Shown: positions 1 through 5,296, counted from the first letter of the stretch. The stretch: DNA of 5,440 nt from an uncultured Clostridia bacterium (GCA_937888935.1 CALARO010000158.1:1-5440); one strand, 5' to 3'. Notes: generated by a model not told the origin, from the sequence alone. Numbers and translations are program-made.

Positions 1-527
1 TTGAATATCGTTTGCACGGCAGAAAACTTACGATTTTGCACACGGTGAAAAATCTTGGGGACGAGCCGATGTATTTTGCTTGCGGCGGTCACGAATCGTT
101 TATGCTGGAAGGCTCGATCAGCGATTACAAGCTTGTGTTTCCGTGTACGGAAACGTTTGTGCATCGCCCGCACAACGCCGACGGGTATCTGACGGGGGCG
201 CGCGAAACTCTGGGCGTGGGGAATGAATTGATTTTGCCCGATAATTACCTGAAAAACGACGAAACGGTTATTTTGGAAAGTTTGCGCAGCAGAAAGGTGA
301 GCCTTTGCGAAACGAACGGCAAAAAGGAAGCGGATATTACGTTTAAAGGGTTTGAAAATCTGCTGTTGTGGAGACCGGGAAGGGCGAGTATGGTTTGCAT
401 AGAGCCGTGGTCGAATTTGCCCGACGAAGAAATTTCGAATCCGAAAGAGTTTTCGAGAAAAGACGGCGTTTATAAAGTGGAAGGTTTGAAGAGCAAACGC
501 CTGAAACGTAGTATCAAATATTATTGA
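1..527 (+). CDS. Aldose 1-epimerase family protein, LacX-like, 5' end outside the window
   Basis: The reading frame is open from the left edge (first full codon at base 3) to TGA at 525-527, giving the last 174 residues of a family whose members are usually near 290 aa. A TTG at 12 is only an internal Leu codon, because the residues before it fit the family (EYRLHGRKLTI, then V-x-N-L-G-D-E-P). Two hallmarks are visible. GGHESF at about residues 28-33 contains the His expected to act in ring opening, and CIEPW near residue 135 contains the matching Glu. Family knowledge: these are soluble galactose mutarotase-fold enzymes that interconvert sugar anomers; LacX-group substrates are often uncertain. 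It is convergent with the tRNA gene and has no U-tract terminator of its own: the hairpin at 564-593 has its T-run only for the minus strand. The family call is solid, the substrate unknown. Confidence 0.85.
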   Translation, partial: EYRLHGRKLTILHTVKNLGDEPMYFACGGHESFMLEGSISDYKLVFPCTETFVHRPHNADGYLTGARETLGVGNELILPDNYLKNDETVILESLRSRKVSLCETNGKKEADITFKGFENLLLWRPGRASMVCIEPWSNLPDEEISNPKEFSRKDGVYKVEGLKSKRLKRSIKYY

Positions 528-557
528 GATTATTGCAATATTAATAAAAAATTCGTT

Positions 558-593
558 AAAAAAATCGTGTATCGCAAAAATGCAATACACGAT
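558..593 (-). terminator. Terminator copy in repeat unit 1
   Basis: It has the same 12-bp stem as the tRNA terminator (arms 564-575 and 582-593) followed on the minus strand by a run of six T. It would stop minus-strand transcription leaving the array toward the epimerase gene. Because it is a duplicate behind two other copies, its own role may be nil. Confidence 0.7.
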
Positions 594-713
594 GTGGCAG
601 GGGGACGCGATTCGTAAGGAACGAAGTGACGGAATAGCGTTGTTTGCGAATGTTGAATGAGCAAACATAAGCGTCAGACGCAACCTGTTGCGGGTGAGAA
701 AGCGAAACAACCG
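558..713 (-). repeat. Repeat unit 1, distal to the tRNA
   Basis: This is a full unit. A-run 558-563, hairpin 564-593, tRNA-Trp 3' fragment 595-614, then a 99-bp non-tRNA segment up to 713. The tRNA fragment lacks one A (plus strand cagggggacg instead of caggggagacg), so its acceptor strand no longer matches the tRNA exactly. It is the most diverged copy and the farthest from the gene. Confidence 0.9.
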
Positions 714-751
714 AAAAAAAAATCGTGTATCGCAAAAATGCAATACACGAT
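714..751 (-). terminator. Terminator copy in repeat unit 2
   Basis: The stem arms are 722-733 and 740-751, and the minus-strand T-run is at 721-714. It is identical to the functional copy behind the tRNA and would act as a backup stop for transcripts reading through the first one. Confidence 0.72.
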
Positions 752-872
752 GTGGCAGGGGAGACGCGATTCGTAAGGAACGAAGTGACGGAATAGCGTT
801 GTTTGCGAATGTTGAATGAGCAAACATAAGCGTCAGACGCAACCTGTTGCGGGTGAGAAAGCGAAACAACCG
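714..872 (-). repeat. Repeat unit 2, middle copy
   Basis: This is a full 159-bp unit. A-run 714-721, hairpin 722-751, intact 21-nt tRNA-Trp 3' fragment 753-773, and a 99-bp spacer 774-872. The spacer contains several short inverted repeats (TTCGT/ACGAA 770-784, TGTTTGC/GCAAACA 800-826, GCGTC/GACGC 830-840, GCAAC/GTTGC 839-850). No reading frame, promoter or tRNA body is recognisable in the spacer. Confidence 0.9.
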
Positions 873-910
873 AAAAAAAAATCGTGTATCGCAAAAATGC
901 AATACACGAT
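873..910 (-). terminator. Rho-independent terminator of the tRNA-Trp gene
   Basis: On the minus strand a 12-bp stem (arms 910-899 and 892-881, one G-U pair) with loop ATTTTT (898-893) is followed by eight T (880-873). Only base 911 separates the encoded CCA from the hairpin, so the tRNA is a single-gene transcript with a very short 3' trailer. Confidence 0.88.
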
Positions 911-911
911 G

Positions 912-986
912 TGGCAGGGGAGACGCGATTCGAACACGCAACCTACGGTTTTGGAGACCGCTACTCTACCGTTGAGCCACTCCCCT
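912..986 (-). tRNA. trnW: tRNA-Trp (anticodon CCA), 3' CCA encoded
   Basis: The minus strand folds into a complete 75-nt cloverleaf. The acceptor is AGGGGAG/CTCCCCT, followed by T8 G9. The D arm is GCTC/GAGT with loop AACGGTA. The anticodon stem is GCGGT/ACCGT with loop CTCCAAA, in which CCA reads UGG. The variable loop has five bases. The T arm is GCGTG/CGCGT with loop TTCGAAT. The discriminator is G73 and CCA is encoded (914-912). Four stem pairs are G-U, but no mismatch is seen. It has its own promoter upstream (1002-1030) and its own terminator. Its last 21 nt are copied twice downstream in the tandem array, which suggests this gene has served as a recombination or integration site. Confidence 0.96.
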
Positions 987-1001
987 AAAAGCAACGTATT
1001 C

Positions 1002-1030
1002 ATTTTATAACAAAACGACGGCTTTGTCAA
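1002..1030 (-). promoter_or_regulatory. Sigma-A type promoter of the tRNA-Trp gene
   Basis: On the minus strand a perfect -35 TTGACA (1030-1025) is followed by a 17-bp spacer and -10 TAAAAT (1007-1002). Transcription would start near 995, about nine bases before the mature tRNA 5' end at 986, which is a typical strong stable-RNA promoter arrangement. Confidence 0.85.
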
Positions 1031-1119
1031 TCGTTTTTTCGCGGGTTTTTGCGGAAATGTAAAAAAATTTTGAATTTTCGCGGCAGAATTTGTTCCGACG
1101 AAGAGGTGCGGACTGTTTT

Positions 1120-1599
1120 ATGGATAAAAAATCGGTGACGCTTTACACCGACGGCGCGTGTTCCGGAAATCCCGGTCTCGGCGGCTACGGCGGAATTTTA
1201 ATGTACGGCGAACTTAAAAAAGAATACAACGGCGGCGAAGAAGCCACCACGAACAACCGCATGGAAATGCGCGCCGTGATCGAGGGATTGTCGCTTTTGA
1301 AATATCCATGCAAGGTGGACGTTTACAGCGATTCCGCCTACACGGTGAACGCGTTTTTAAACGGCTGGGTGTTTTTCTGGCAGAGAAACGGATGGAAAAA
1401 GGCGGATAAAAAGCCCGTTTTAAACGTGGATTTATGGCAGGAATTGCTGCGGCTGACTGCTCTGCACGAAGTGACGTTTCACAAAGTGAAGGGGCATGCG
1501 GACAACGCGTACAACAACCGCTGCGACGAGCTTGCGCGCGGCGCGATTACGGATCTGAGATCTCGCCTTGGCGGCGAAAATCGGACGGATGAAAAATAA
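1120..1599 (+). CDS. rnhA: Ribonuclease HI
   Basis: This 159-aa protein degrades the RNA strand of RNA-DNA hybrids, acting in the cytoplasm on R-loops and replication primers. The fold signature begins at once: LYTDGACSGNPG at residues 8-19. The acidic catalytic set is complete, with D11, E49 (NNRMEMRAV), D71 (VYSDSAY) and D136 (NNRCDELAR), plus the catalytic-loop His126 in VKGHADN. The basic-handle region (FFWQRNGWKKADKKPV, 85-100) is also present, as in the E. coli-type enzyme. Length is normal for single-domain RNase HI. The ATG at 1120 is chosen because the protein then starts two residues before the first strand; AGAGGTG at 1102-1108 is a plausible, slightly distant ribosome site. An upstream TTG at 1090 would add an unconserved tail. 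The last ten or so residues (after LRSRLGG) look like a variable tail. No convincing promoter was found in 1031-1119. Confidence 0.97.
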   Translation: MDKKSVTLYTDGACSGNPGLGGYGGILMYGELKKEYNGGEEATTNNRMEMRAVIEGLSLLKYPCKVDVYSDSAYTVNAFLNGWVFFWQRNGWKKADKKPVLNVDLWQELLRLTALHEVTFHKVKGHADNAYNNRCDELARGAITDLRSRLGGENRTDEK

Positions 1600-1677
1600 A
1601 AGCGAATTAAAAACAATAAATTCGACGGATCGCGGCGGAAAAACTTCGTTGCGATCATATTTTTTGCGCGAACGCTC

Positions 1678-1690
1678 TATACTATATAAT
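1678..1690 (+). promoter_or_regulatory. Possible -10 region abutting the VTT protein start
   Basis: TATACT (1678-1683) and TATAAT (1685-1690) lie directly before ATG 1691. If TATACT is the -10 element, transcription would begin at about 1690-1691, giving a leaderless mRNA. No good -35 is found at the right spacing (nearest TTGCGC at 1664-1669, too close), so this is weak evidence. Confidence 0.35.
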
Positions 1691-2698
1691 ATGGAAAAAA
1701 GCGTGAACGGAAAAGCCGGAAAGGGCAAAATCGGGTCGGCGCGCGGCGGCGCATATCGCGGCGCGGCGGAAGAGAAAAGGCGTGCGGCGAAAAAAAGCGT
1801 GGAAATTCTGTGCGAAACGGGCGTAGTCTTTCTGCTTGCGGCGGCGTGCGCGGTTTTGGAAATTCTCTGCATTGCCTTTGCAAAAAACGGCTTTGCGGCG
1901 CGCAATAAGCTTCTTTTCATTGTGCTTTCCGCTTCTTTTACCACGGGGTGTTTTATTGCGGCGGCGTTGTTTTCTTATTTCGGAAAAGGAGTTTTATACC
2001 GCGCGTTCGTAAGCTTTTTCGTGCTGGCGTTGCTTGCGCTCGTAACGCTGTTAATTTTGCAGAAAACGGGACTTTTTTACGTGCTCGGCGACGAAGAAGC
2101 GTTCGGCGCGTATATGCAGCGCGCGGGGGCGTGGATGCCGCTTTTATATATCTCGTTTCAGTTTTTGCAGGTGGTGATTCTGCCCGTGCCGGCGTTTGTT
2201 TCCACGGTGGCGGGGGTGGCGTTGTTCGGTCCTTTCAAAGCCGCGCTCTGTTCGTTTGTGGGGATCATTTCCGGTTCGCTCGCGGCGTTTTTTATCGGCA
2301 GGAAAATCGGCTATAAAGCCGTGGCGTGGATGGTGGGCGAAGAAGCTTTGCAAAAATGGCTGAAAAAAGTGAAGGGAAAAGATTATTTTCTTCTTACGGC
2401 GATGTTTGTGCTGCCGCTTTTTCCCGACGATATTTTATGCTTTGTATCGGGACTTTCTTCGATGACGTGGCAATACTTCGTGGTGATGATCGTGCTGGCG
2501 CGTTCGATCGGTATATTCGCCACCTGCTATTCGGTGAATTTTATTCCGCTTAACGTGTGGTGGGGAATTCTGATCTGGTGCGTTCTGATCGCGCTGCTTG
2601 TGGCGGCATTTGTATTTCTGTATAAAAATCTCGATACGCTCAACGATTTTTTCAAATCGAGATTTTCGCGCGGAAAGAAGAAAGAAAAAACAAAATAA
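1691..2698 (+). CDS. VTT-domain membrane protein (TVP38/TMEM64, DedA-like family)
   Basis: From ATG 1691 this is a 335-aa polytopic membrane protein. Residues 1-38 are polar with 11 Lys/Arg and probably cytoplasmic. Hydrophobic segments follow at about 39-64, 73-97 and 103-124, then the VTT core at about 150-280, and a last segment at 290-311 with a basic tail. The core shows the family pattern: LPVPAFVSTVAG (164-175), FG-P-F-K-A-A near 179-185, G-x-x-x-G (191-195) and FIGRKIG (201-207), then LPLFPDD (241-247) and SGL. Family knowledge: VTT proteins have re-entrant helices and are linked to lipid scrambling or transport and envelope maintenance; the ligand here is unknown. It starts 91 bp after rnhA stops. 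The start is uncertain: ATG 1691 has no Shine-Dalgarno site, and ATG 1589, overlapping the end of rnhA by 11 bases, would add 34 residues. Family call firm, exact start not. Confidence 0.85.
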   Translation: MEKSVNGKAGKGKIGSARGGAYRGAAEEKRRAAKKSVEILCETGVVFLLAAACAVLEILCIAFAKNGFAARNKLLFIVLSASFTTGCFIAAALFSYFGKGVLYRAFVSFFVLALLALVTLLILQKTGLFYVLGDEEAFGAYMQRAGAWMPLLYISFQFLQVVILPVPAFVSTVAGVALFGPFKAALCSFVGIISGSLAAFFIGRKIGYKAVAWMVGEEALQKWLKKVKGKDYFLLTAMFVLPLFPDDILCFVSGLSSMTWQYFVVMIVLARSIGIFATCYSVNFIPLNVWWGILIWCVLIALLVAAFVFLYKNLDTLNDFFKSRFSRGKKKEKTK

Positions 2699-2883
2699 AT
2701 CAAATAATTTTTTGCGCTTTTTCGCAGCCGCTTTCGCTCGGTTTTTTTCGGTGATTTTTTCGGAAATTTTTCGGCGAAGGCGGTTTTCTGTTGCGGATTA
2801 CCGCTTTTCGGGCGCGTTTTTGTGAAAAATAAAAATTTGCTCATATAAAGCCGTAAAATTTGAAAAAATGTTCGTTTGAACGG
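2699..2883 (+). other. Gene-poor intergenic region between the VTT gene and the decarboxylase promoter
   Basis: No supported gene is seen on either strand. The stretch is rich in T-runs (for example 2707-2712 and 2742-2748) and low in coding character; the open frames that cross it have biased, unfamiliar translations. It contains one modest hairpin (2775-2810) and a small GTTC/GAAC inverted repeat (2870-2881) just upstream of the -35 element. Confidence 0.6.
2775..2810 (+). terminator. Weak candidate terminator hairpin after the VTT gene
   Basis: CGAAGGCGGT (2775-2784) can pair with ACCGCTTTTCG (2800-2810), giving ten pairs with one bulged T and a 15-nt loop. The T-run (2817-2821) is six bases away rather than adjacent, so this is a poor match to an intrinsic terminator. 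It may only be a chance structure. Confidence 0.25.
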
Positions 2884-2912
2884 TTGCGTTTTATAAAAAA
2901 ATGCTGTATAAT
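2884..2912 (+). promoter_or_regulatory. Sigma-A type promoter of the decarboxylase operon
   Basis: The -35 TTGCGT (2884-2889) and perfect -10 TATAAT (2907-2912) are separated by exactly 17 bp of A/T-rich spacer. Transcription is expected near 2919, leaving a leader of about 130 nt before the carboxyltransferase gene. No other promoter of this quality is seen between here and the window end, so it probably drives the whole operon. Confidence 0.8.
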
Positions 2913-2985
2913 GGTACTTGGTAGAAGTTGGGCTGAAAATTTTCGGACGGCGCGAAATATGCTTTCGCTTTGTATAAAAATGAGG

Positions 2986-2999
2986 CGGAAACGTTTCCG
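2986..2999. promoter_or_regulatory. 14-bp perfect palindrome, operator-like
   Basis: CGGAAACGTTTCCG is a perfect palindrome with a central CG, the general form of LacI/GalR-family operators, and it partly resembles a catabolite-response element. It lies about 70 nt downstream of the predicted transcription start and 49 nt before the start codon, so a bound repressor could block elongation. As RNA it could also form a 5-bp hairpin with an ACGU loop. The function is inferred. Confidence 0.4.
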
Positions 3000-3035
3000 G
3001 CGGATTCGGCGGCCCTGTGAATAACCGACGTTTTT

Positions 3036-3040
3036 GGAGG
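3036..3040 (+). promoter_or_regulatory. Ribosome binding site deciding the carboxyltransferase start
   Basis: GGAGG ends eight bases before ATG 3049. This rules out the in-frame TTG at 3034, which overlaps the site. Confidence 0.9.
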
Positions 3041-3048
3041 ATTCATCA

Positions 3049-4416
3049 ATGGATAAAATCAGCTTGCTGCAAGAAAGGAAAGCGAAGATTTCCGAATCGG
3101 GAAAGGAATTGCGCGCGCAGATCGCCGCGCTTACCGACGAAAACAGCTTCGTTGAGCTTTCGGCTTTTTCCTTTTCGAAAAACGATTTTTACGGCGAGGA
3201 TACGGACGGCGAGGGCGTGATTACGGGTTTTGCCACCATTCTCGATTATCCGTTTTATATCGTGGCGCAGAATTTCAAAGTGCGCTCGGGCGGAATTTCG
3301 AAAGCGCAATGCGATAAGATCGCGAAGTGCCTGGACGCGGCGGAAAAGAACGCCACGCCCGTGATTTACCTTTTAAATTCGCAGGGCGTGCAGCTCGGCG
3401 AGGGCGTTACCGTGCTGGAAGGATTGGCGAAAGTGCTGATGCGCGCCACGCAGCTGAAAGGCGTTGTGCCGCAGTATGCCGTGGTGAACGGCGAAGTGTA
3501 CGGCTCGATTGCCACGCTCTGCGCGATCGCCGATTTCACTTTCTTTACGAAGAAATCGTATCTTGCCGTGAATTCGCCGCTTGTGATTGCGGCAAAAACG
3601 GGCAGAGACGTGAAAAAGGAAGACGTAGGCGCGGCGAAATCGCTGGATAAGTCCGGTTTGGTTTCGTTTGTTGCAGACGGCGACGAAGAAATCCGCAATA
3701 AGATTGCGGAAATCACCGAAATCGTTTCTTCGCCGATGATCGACGCGGAATTGAACGAAGCCTGCCCCGAGCTGAACGCGGCGGAATTGAATGCGGCTTC
3801 GATTGCGGGAATTTTTGAAAACGCGGTGGAAGTGAACGCGCTTTGCGCGCCCGAAGCGAGAACCTATCTTTGCCGTATCGGCGGAATCGCCGCGGCGGCG
3901 GTGGTGTTTGACGGCGGCGAGAACGCGGCGGAATTGAACGCGGGAAATCTTGCGAAAGTGAGAGAATTTGCCGAGTTTGCCGCTTGCTATCGCTTACCCC
4001 TGATTGTGTTTTCGGACGTGGCGGGCATTACGCCTTGCACTTGCACGAACAATTCGCGCGTGTTGAAAGAAGCGGCGGAGTACCTTAATATTCTCGATAC
4101 GATTGATACGGCGAAAATCGCGGTGGTGTATAAGCGCGCGATCGGGCTTGGATATTCGCTTTTTGCGGCGAAATCGGCGGGCTTCGATTATTCTTGCGCG
4201 TTCGCTACGGCGAAAATCGCGTTGTTTGATGACGTGAAGGGCGCGGAAATCGAATTTGCGAACGAAAAAGCGGATAAAGCCGTGCTGGCCGAGCGGTATG
4301 CGGACGAAAAAGCCGATCCCGTGAACGCGGCGAAAGACGGCTACATCGACGACGTGATCGAGCCGCAGTTCGTAAAGCAGTATTTAATTTCGGCGTTGCA
4401 GATGCTTGTCGGCTGA
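3049..4416 (+). CDS. Carboxyltransferase subunit of a biotin-dependent Na+-pump decarboxylase (divergent MmdA/PccB-like)
   Basis: The 455-aa product has both crotonase-fold halves of the acyl-CoA carboxyltransferase family. The N half (about 30-230) shows GEGVITGFATI (54-64), IVAQNFKVRSGG (71-82), VIYL followed by QGVQLGEGV (112-120) and TGRDVKKEDVG (184-194). The C half (about 270-455) shows CRIGGIAAAAVV, IVFSDVAGITP (319-329), the ATAKIAL strand (386-392) and the C-terminal GYIDDVIEP (431-439). In the family this subunit transfers the carboxyl group from an acyl-CoA to carrier biotin; it is cytoplasmic and docks on the membrane subunits. It is shorter than the usual 500-520 aa and diverges at the signatures: SGGAR becomes SQGVQ, the first G-G-A motif becomes YGSIA (151-155), DVPGF-LPG becomes DVAGITPC, and KAYGGAY becomes RAIGLGY (363-369). 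Membership is secure from the neighbours and overall order of motifs; the substrate (methylmalonyl-, malonyl-, glutaconyl-CoA or other) is open. Confidence 0.88.
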   Translation: MDKISLLQERKAKISESGKELRAQIAALTDENSFVELSAFSFSKNDFYGEDTDGEGVITGFATILDYPFYIVAQNFKVRSGGISKAQCDKIAKCLDAAEKNATPVIYLLNSQGVQLGEGVTVLEGLAKVLMRATQLKGVVPQYAVVNGEVYGSIATLCAIADFTFFTKKSYLAVNSPLVIAAKTGRDVKKEDVGAAKSLDKSGLVSFVADGDEEIRNKIAEITEIVSSPMIDAELNEACPELNAAELNAASIAGIFENAVEVNALCAPEARTYLCRIGGIAAAAVVFDGGENAAELNAGNLAKVREFAEFAACYRLPLIVFSDVAGITPCTCTNNSRVLKEAAEYLNILDTIDTAKIAVVYKRAIGLGYSLFAAKSAGFDYSCAFATAKIALFDDVKGAEIEFANEKADKAVLAERYADEKADPVNAAKDGYIDDVIEPQFVKQYLISALQMLVG

Positions 4417-4417
4417 G

Positions 4418-4424
4418 AAGGAGG
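4418..4424 (+). promoter_or_regulatory. Ribosome binding site deciding the OadG-family start
   Basis: AAGGAGG lies five bases before ATG 4430 and excludes the upstream in-frame TTG at 4406, which lies inside the preceding gene. Confidence 0.9.
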
Positions 4425-4429
4425 ACGGA

Positions 4430-4816
4430 ATGTTTCTGAATTTATTGGCGGCGGCGTTTGATCCGAGCCTGAAAGATAAAGAAATATCGGTAGGCGAAGC
4501 GGCTGTGGACGCGTTGATTGGTTTTTGCGTAGTGTTTGCGGGAATCGCGTTGCTCGTTTTTATCGTGTGGGGCGTGGGAAAAATCATGCAGAACGCTTCG
4601 CTCGGTAACGGGAAGGGCGGAAAGAAAGCCGCGCCGAAAACCGCCCAAAAACCTGCGATAAAGCCTGAGAAAACCCAAGCGGTTGCGCCCGTGAAGGCTG
4701 CCGACGAGGGCATTGACGACGAAACGGTTGCCGTGATTGCGGCGGCGATTGCCGCGGTGTATGAAGCGGAAAGGCGTTCTTGCGGGTTCGTGGTGAAACG
4801 GATTAAAAGAATGTAA
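4430..4816 (+). CDS. oadG: OadG-family small membrane subunit of the decarboxylase
   Basis: This 128-aa protein begins 13 bp after the carboxyltransferase stop, with a perfect Shine-Dalgarno site. One membrane segment covers about residues 27-50 (ALIGFCVVFAGIALLVFIVW), followed by a Lys/Pro/Ala linker (62-92). The C-terminal cap is DDETVAVIAAAIAAVYEAE (97-115), then FVVKRIKRM. This arrangement of one helix, a flexible linker and a conserved D-D/E-x-V-A-V-I-A-A-A-I-A-A motif is that of OadG/MmdD-type gamma or delta subunits in Clostridia. In the family, such subunits anchor and stabilise the carboxyltransferase on the beta subunit and may help assembly. The short family length and position between the carboxyltransferase and the biotin carrier fit well. 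The symbol denotes the family and does not claim that oxaloacetate is the substrate. Confidence 0.9.
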   Translation: MFLNLLAAAFDPSLKDKEISVGEAAVDALIGFCVVFAGIALLVFIVWGVGKIMQNASLGNGKGGKKAAPKTAQKPAIKPEKTQAVAPVKAADEGIDDETVAVIAAAIAAVYEAERRSCGFVVKRIKRM

Positions 4817-4903
4817 GAAATTTTCGCAGCGGGCATTTTTATTATCATGTCGCGCGCGGAGTGAAAAAATAATTTTCGGAAGAATGGAAGGAGAAAAAAT
4901 ATT

Positions 4904-5296
4904 ATGCGTAATTTTGTGATCACGGTGAATGGAAAAACTTATGAAGTGGGCGTTGAAGAAACGGGGGCGAGCGCAACTGCGCCGAAAACCGCATTTGTGG
5001 CGGCTGCCCCCGCTGCTGCCCCCGTAGCTGCCGCGCCTGTTGCCGCGCCTGCGGCTGCACCCGCGCCGAAAGCGAATATCGAAGGCGGCGAGAAAGTGCT
5101 TTCGCCGTTCCCCGGGTTGATTAAAGGATTGCTTGTGGCGGAAGGCGCGAGCGTTGAGAAAGATCAGCCGATTTTGGTTCTTGAGGCGATGAAAATGGAT
5201 AACGAAATCGCCGCGCCCGTGGCGGGAAAGGTTTCTTTTGCCGTGGCAAAAGGCGCGAACGTGGAATCGGATTCCGTGCTTGCGGTGATCGGCTAA
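4904..5296 (+). CDS. Biotin carrier protein of the decarboxylase (biotin/lipoyl-binding domain)
   Basis: The 130-aa product carries carboxybiotin between the carboxyltransferase and the membrane beta subunit. Residues 1-18 (MRNFVITVNGKTYEVGVEE) form the short strand region typical of MmdC/GcdC-type carriers. An Ala/Pro-rich swinging linker follows (about 26-57, with repeated AAAP and PVAA). The biotinyl domain covers 62-130: SPFPGLIKGLLV, then LEAMKM at 93-98 with Lys97 as the biotinylated residue 33 residues from the C terminus, and the mirror half EIAAPVAGKV. Phe69 replaces the usual Met of the PMPG motif. GGAAGGAG at 4886-4893, ten bases before ATG, supports the start. An 87-bp gap separates it from the OadG-family gene, and no separate promoter was recognised there. 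Biotinylation needs a BirA-type ligase encoded elsewhere. Confidence 0.95.
   Translation: MRNFVITVNGKTYEVGVEETGASATAPKTAFVAAAPAAAPVAAAPVAAPAAAPAPKANIEGGEKVLSPFPGLIKGLLVAEGASVEKDQPILVLEAMKMDNEIAAPVAGKVSFAVAKGANVESDSVLAVIG

Larger units (their letters stand above)
558..932 (-). repeat. Tandem array of tRNA-Trp 3' end plus terminator units
   Basis: Three direct copies abut each other: 558-713, 714-872 and the partial copy 873-932, with periods of 158 and 159 bp (atcgtgtat begins at 564, 722 and 881). Read on the minus strand, each copy carries the last 20-21 nt of the tRNA-Trp gene including CCA, then a hairpin and a T-run. The two full copies also have about 97 bp of extra sequence. Copies 1 and 2 differ only by one deleted A in the acceptor part of copy 1 and by the length of the A-run (7 versus 9). 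The rightmost 60 bp belong to the real tRNA gene and its terminator. The near identity points to recent amplification. The layout suits repeated attachment sites or unequal recombination, but no integrase is in view. Confidence 0.93.

Noticed and set aside
564..593. Terminator for the epimerase gene on the plus strand
   Set aside because: The hairpin is followed on the plus strand by GTGGCAGG, without a T-run; the T-run exists only for the minus strand.
556..894. Minus-strand open frame encoding a duplicated peptide
   Set aside because: The peptide repeat simply mirrors the 159-bp DNA repeat, whose period is a multiple of three; it runs through terminators and tRNA fragments, with no ribosome site.
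558..932. CRISPR array
   Set aside because: There are only three copies, and the whole 159-bp unit repeats, so there are no unique spacers; the conserved block is a tRNA end and terminator.
816..1010. Plus-strand open frame ending in RRDSNTQPTVLETATLPLSHSP
   Set aside because: It is the antisense translation of the tRNA-Trp gene joined to the repeat; such tRNA-derived peptides are a common false gene in annotations.
1090..1119. Upstream TTG start for rnhA
   Set aside because: It adds ten residues absent from the RNase HI fold; ATG 1120 places the first strand normally.
1432..1944. Minus-strand 170-aa open frame across the rnhA/VTT junction
   Set aside because: It is antisense to two well-supported genes, with Arg/Phe/Ala-biased composition typical of shadow frames.
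2527..2844. Open frames on both strands in the VTT to carboxyltransferase gap
   Set aside because: They are Lys/Arg/Phe-rich low-complexity translations, partly antisense to the VTT gene, without start signals.
3034..3048. Upstream TTG start for the carboxyltransferase
   Set aside because: It lies inside the GGAGG ribosome site that serves ATG 3049.
4817..4903. Separate promoter or small gene between the OadG-family and biotin carrier genes
   Set aside because: No -35/-10 pair with acceptable spacing and no small frame with a ribosome site could be supported; only the ribosome site of the carrier gene is clear.
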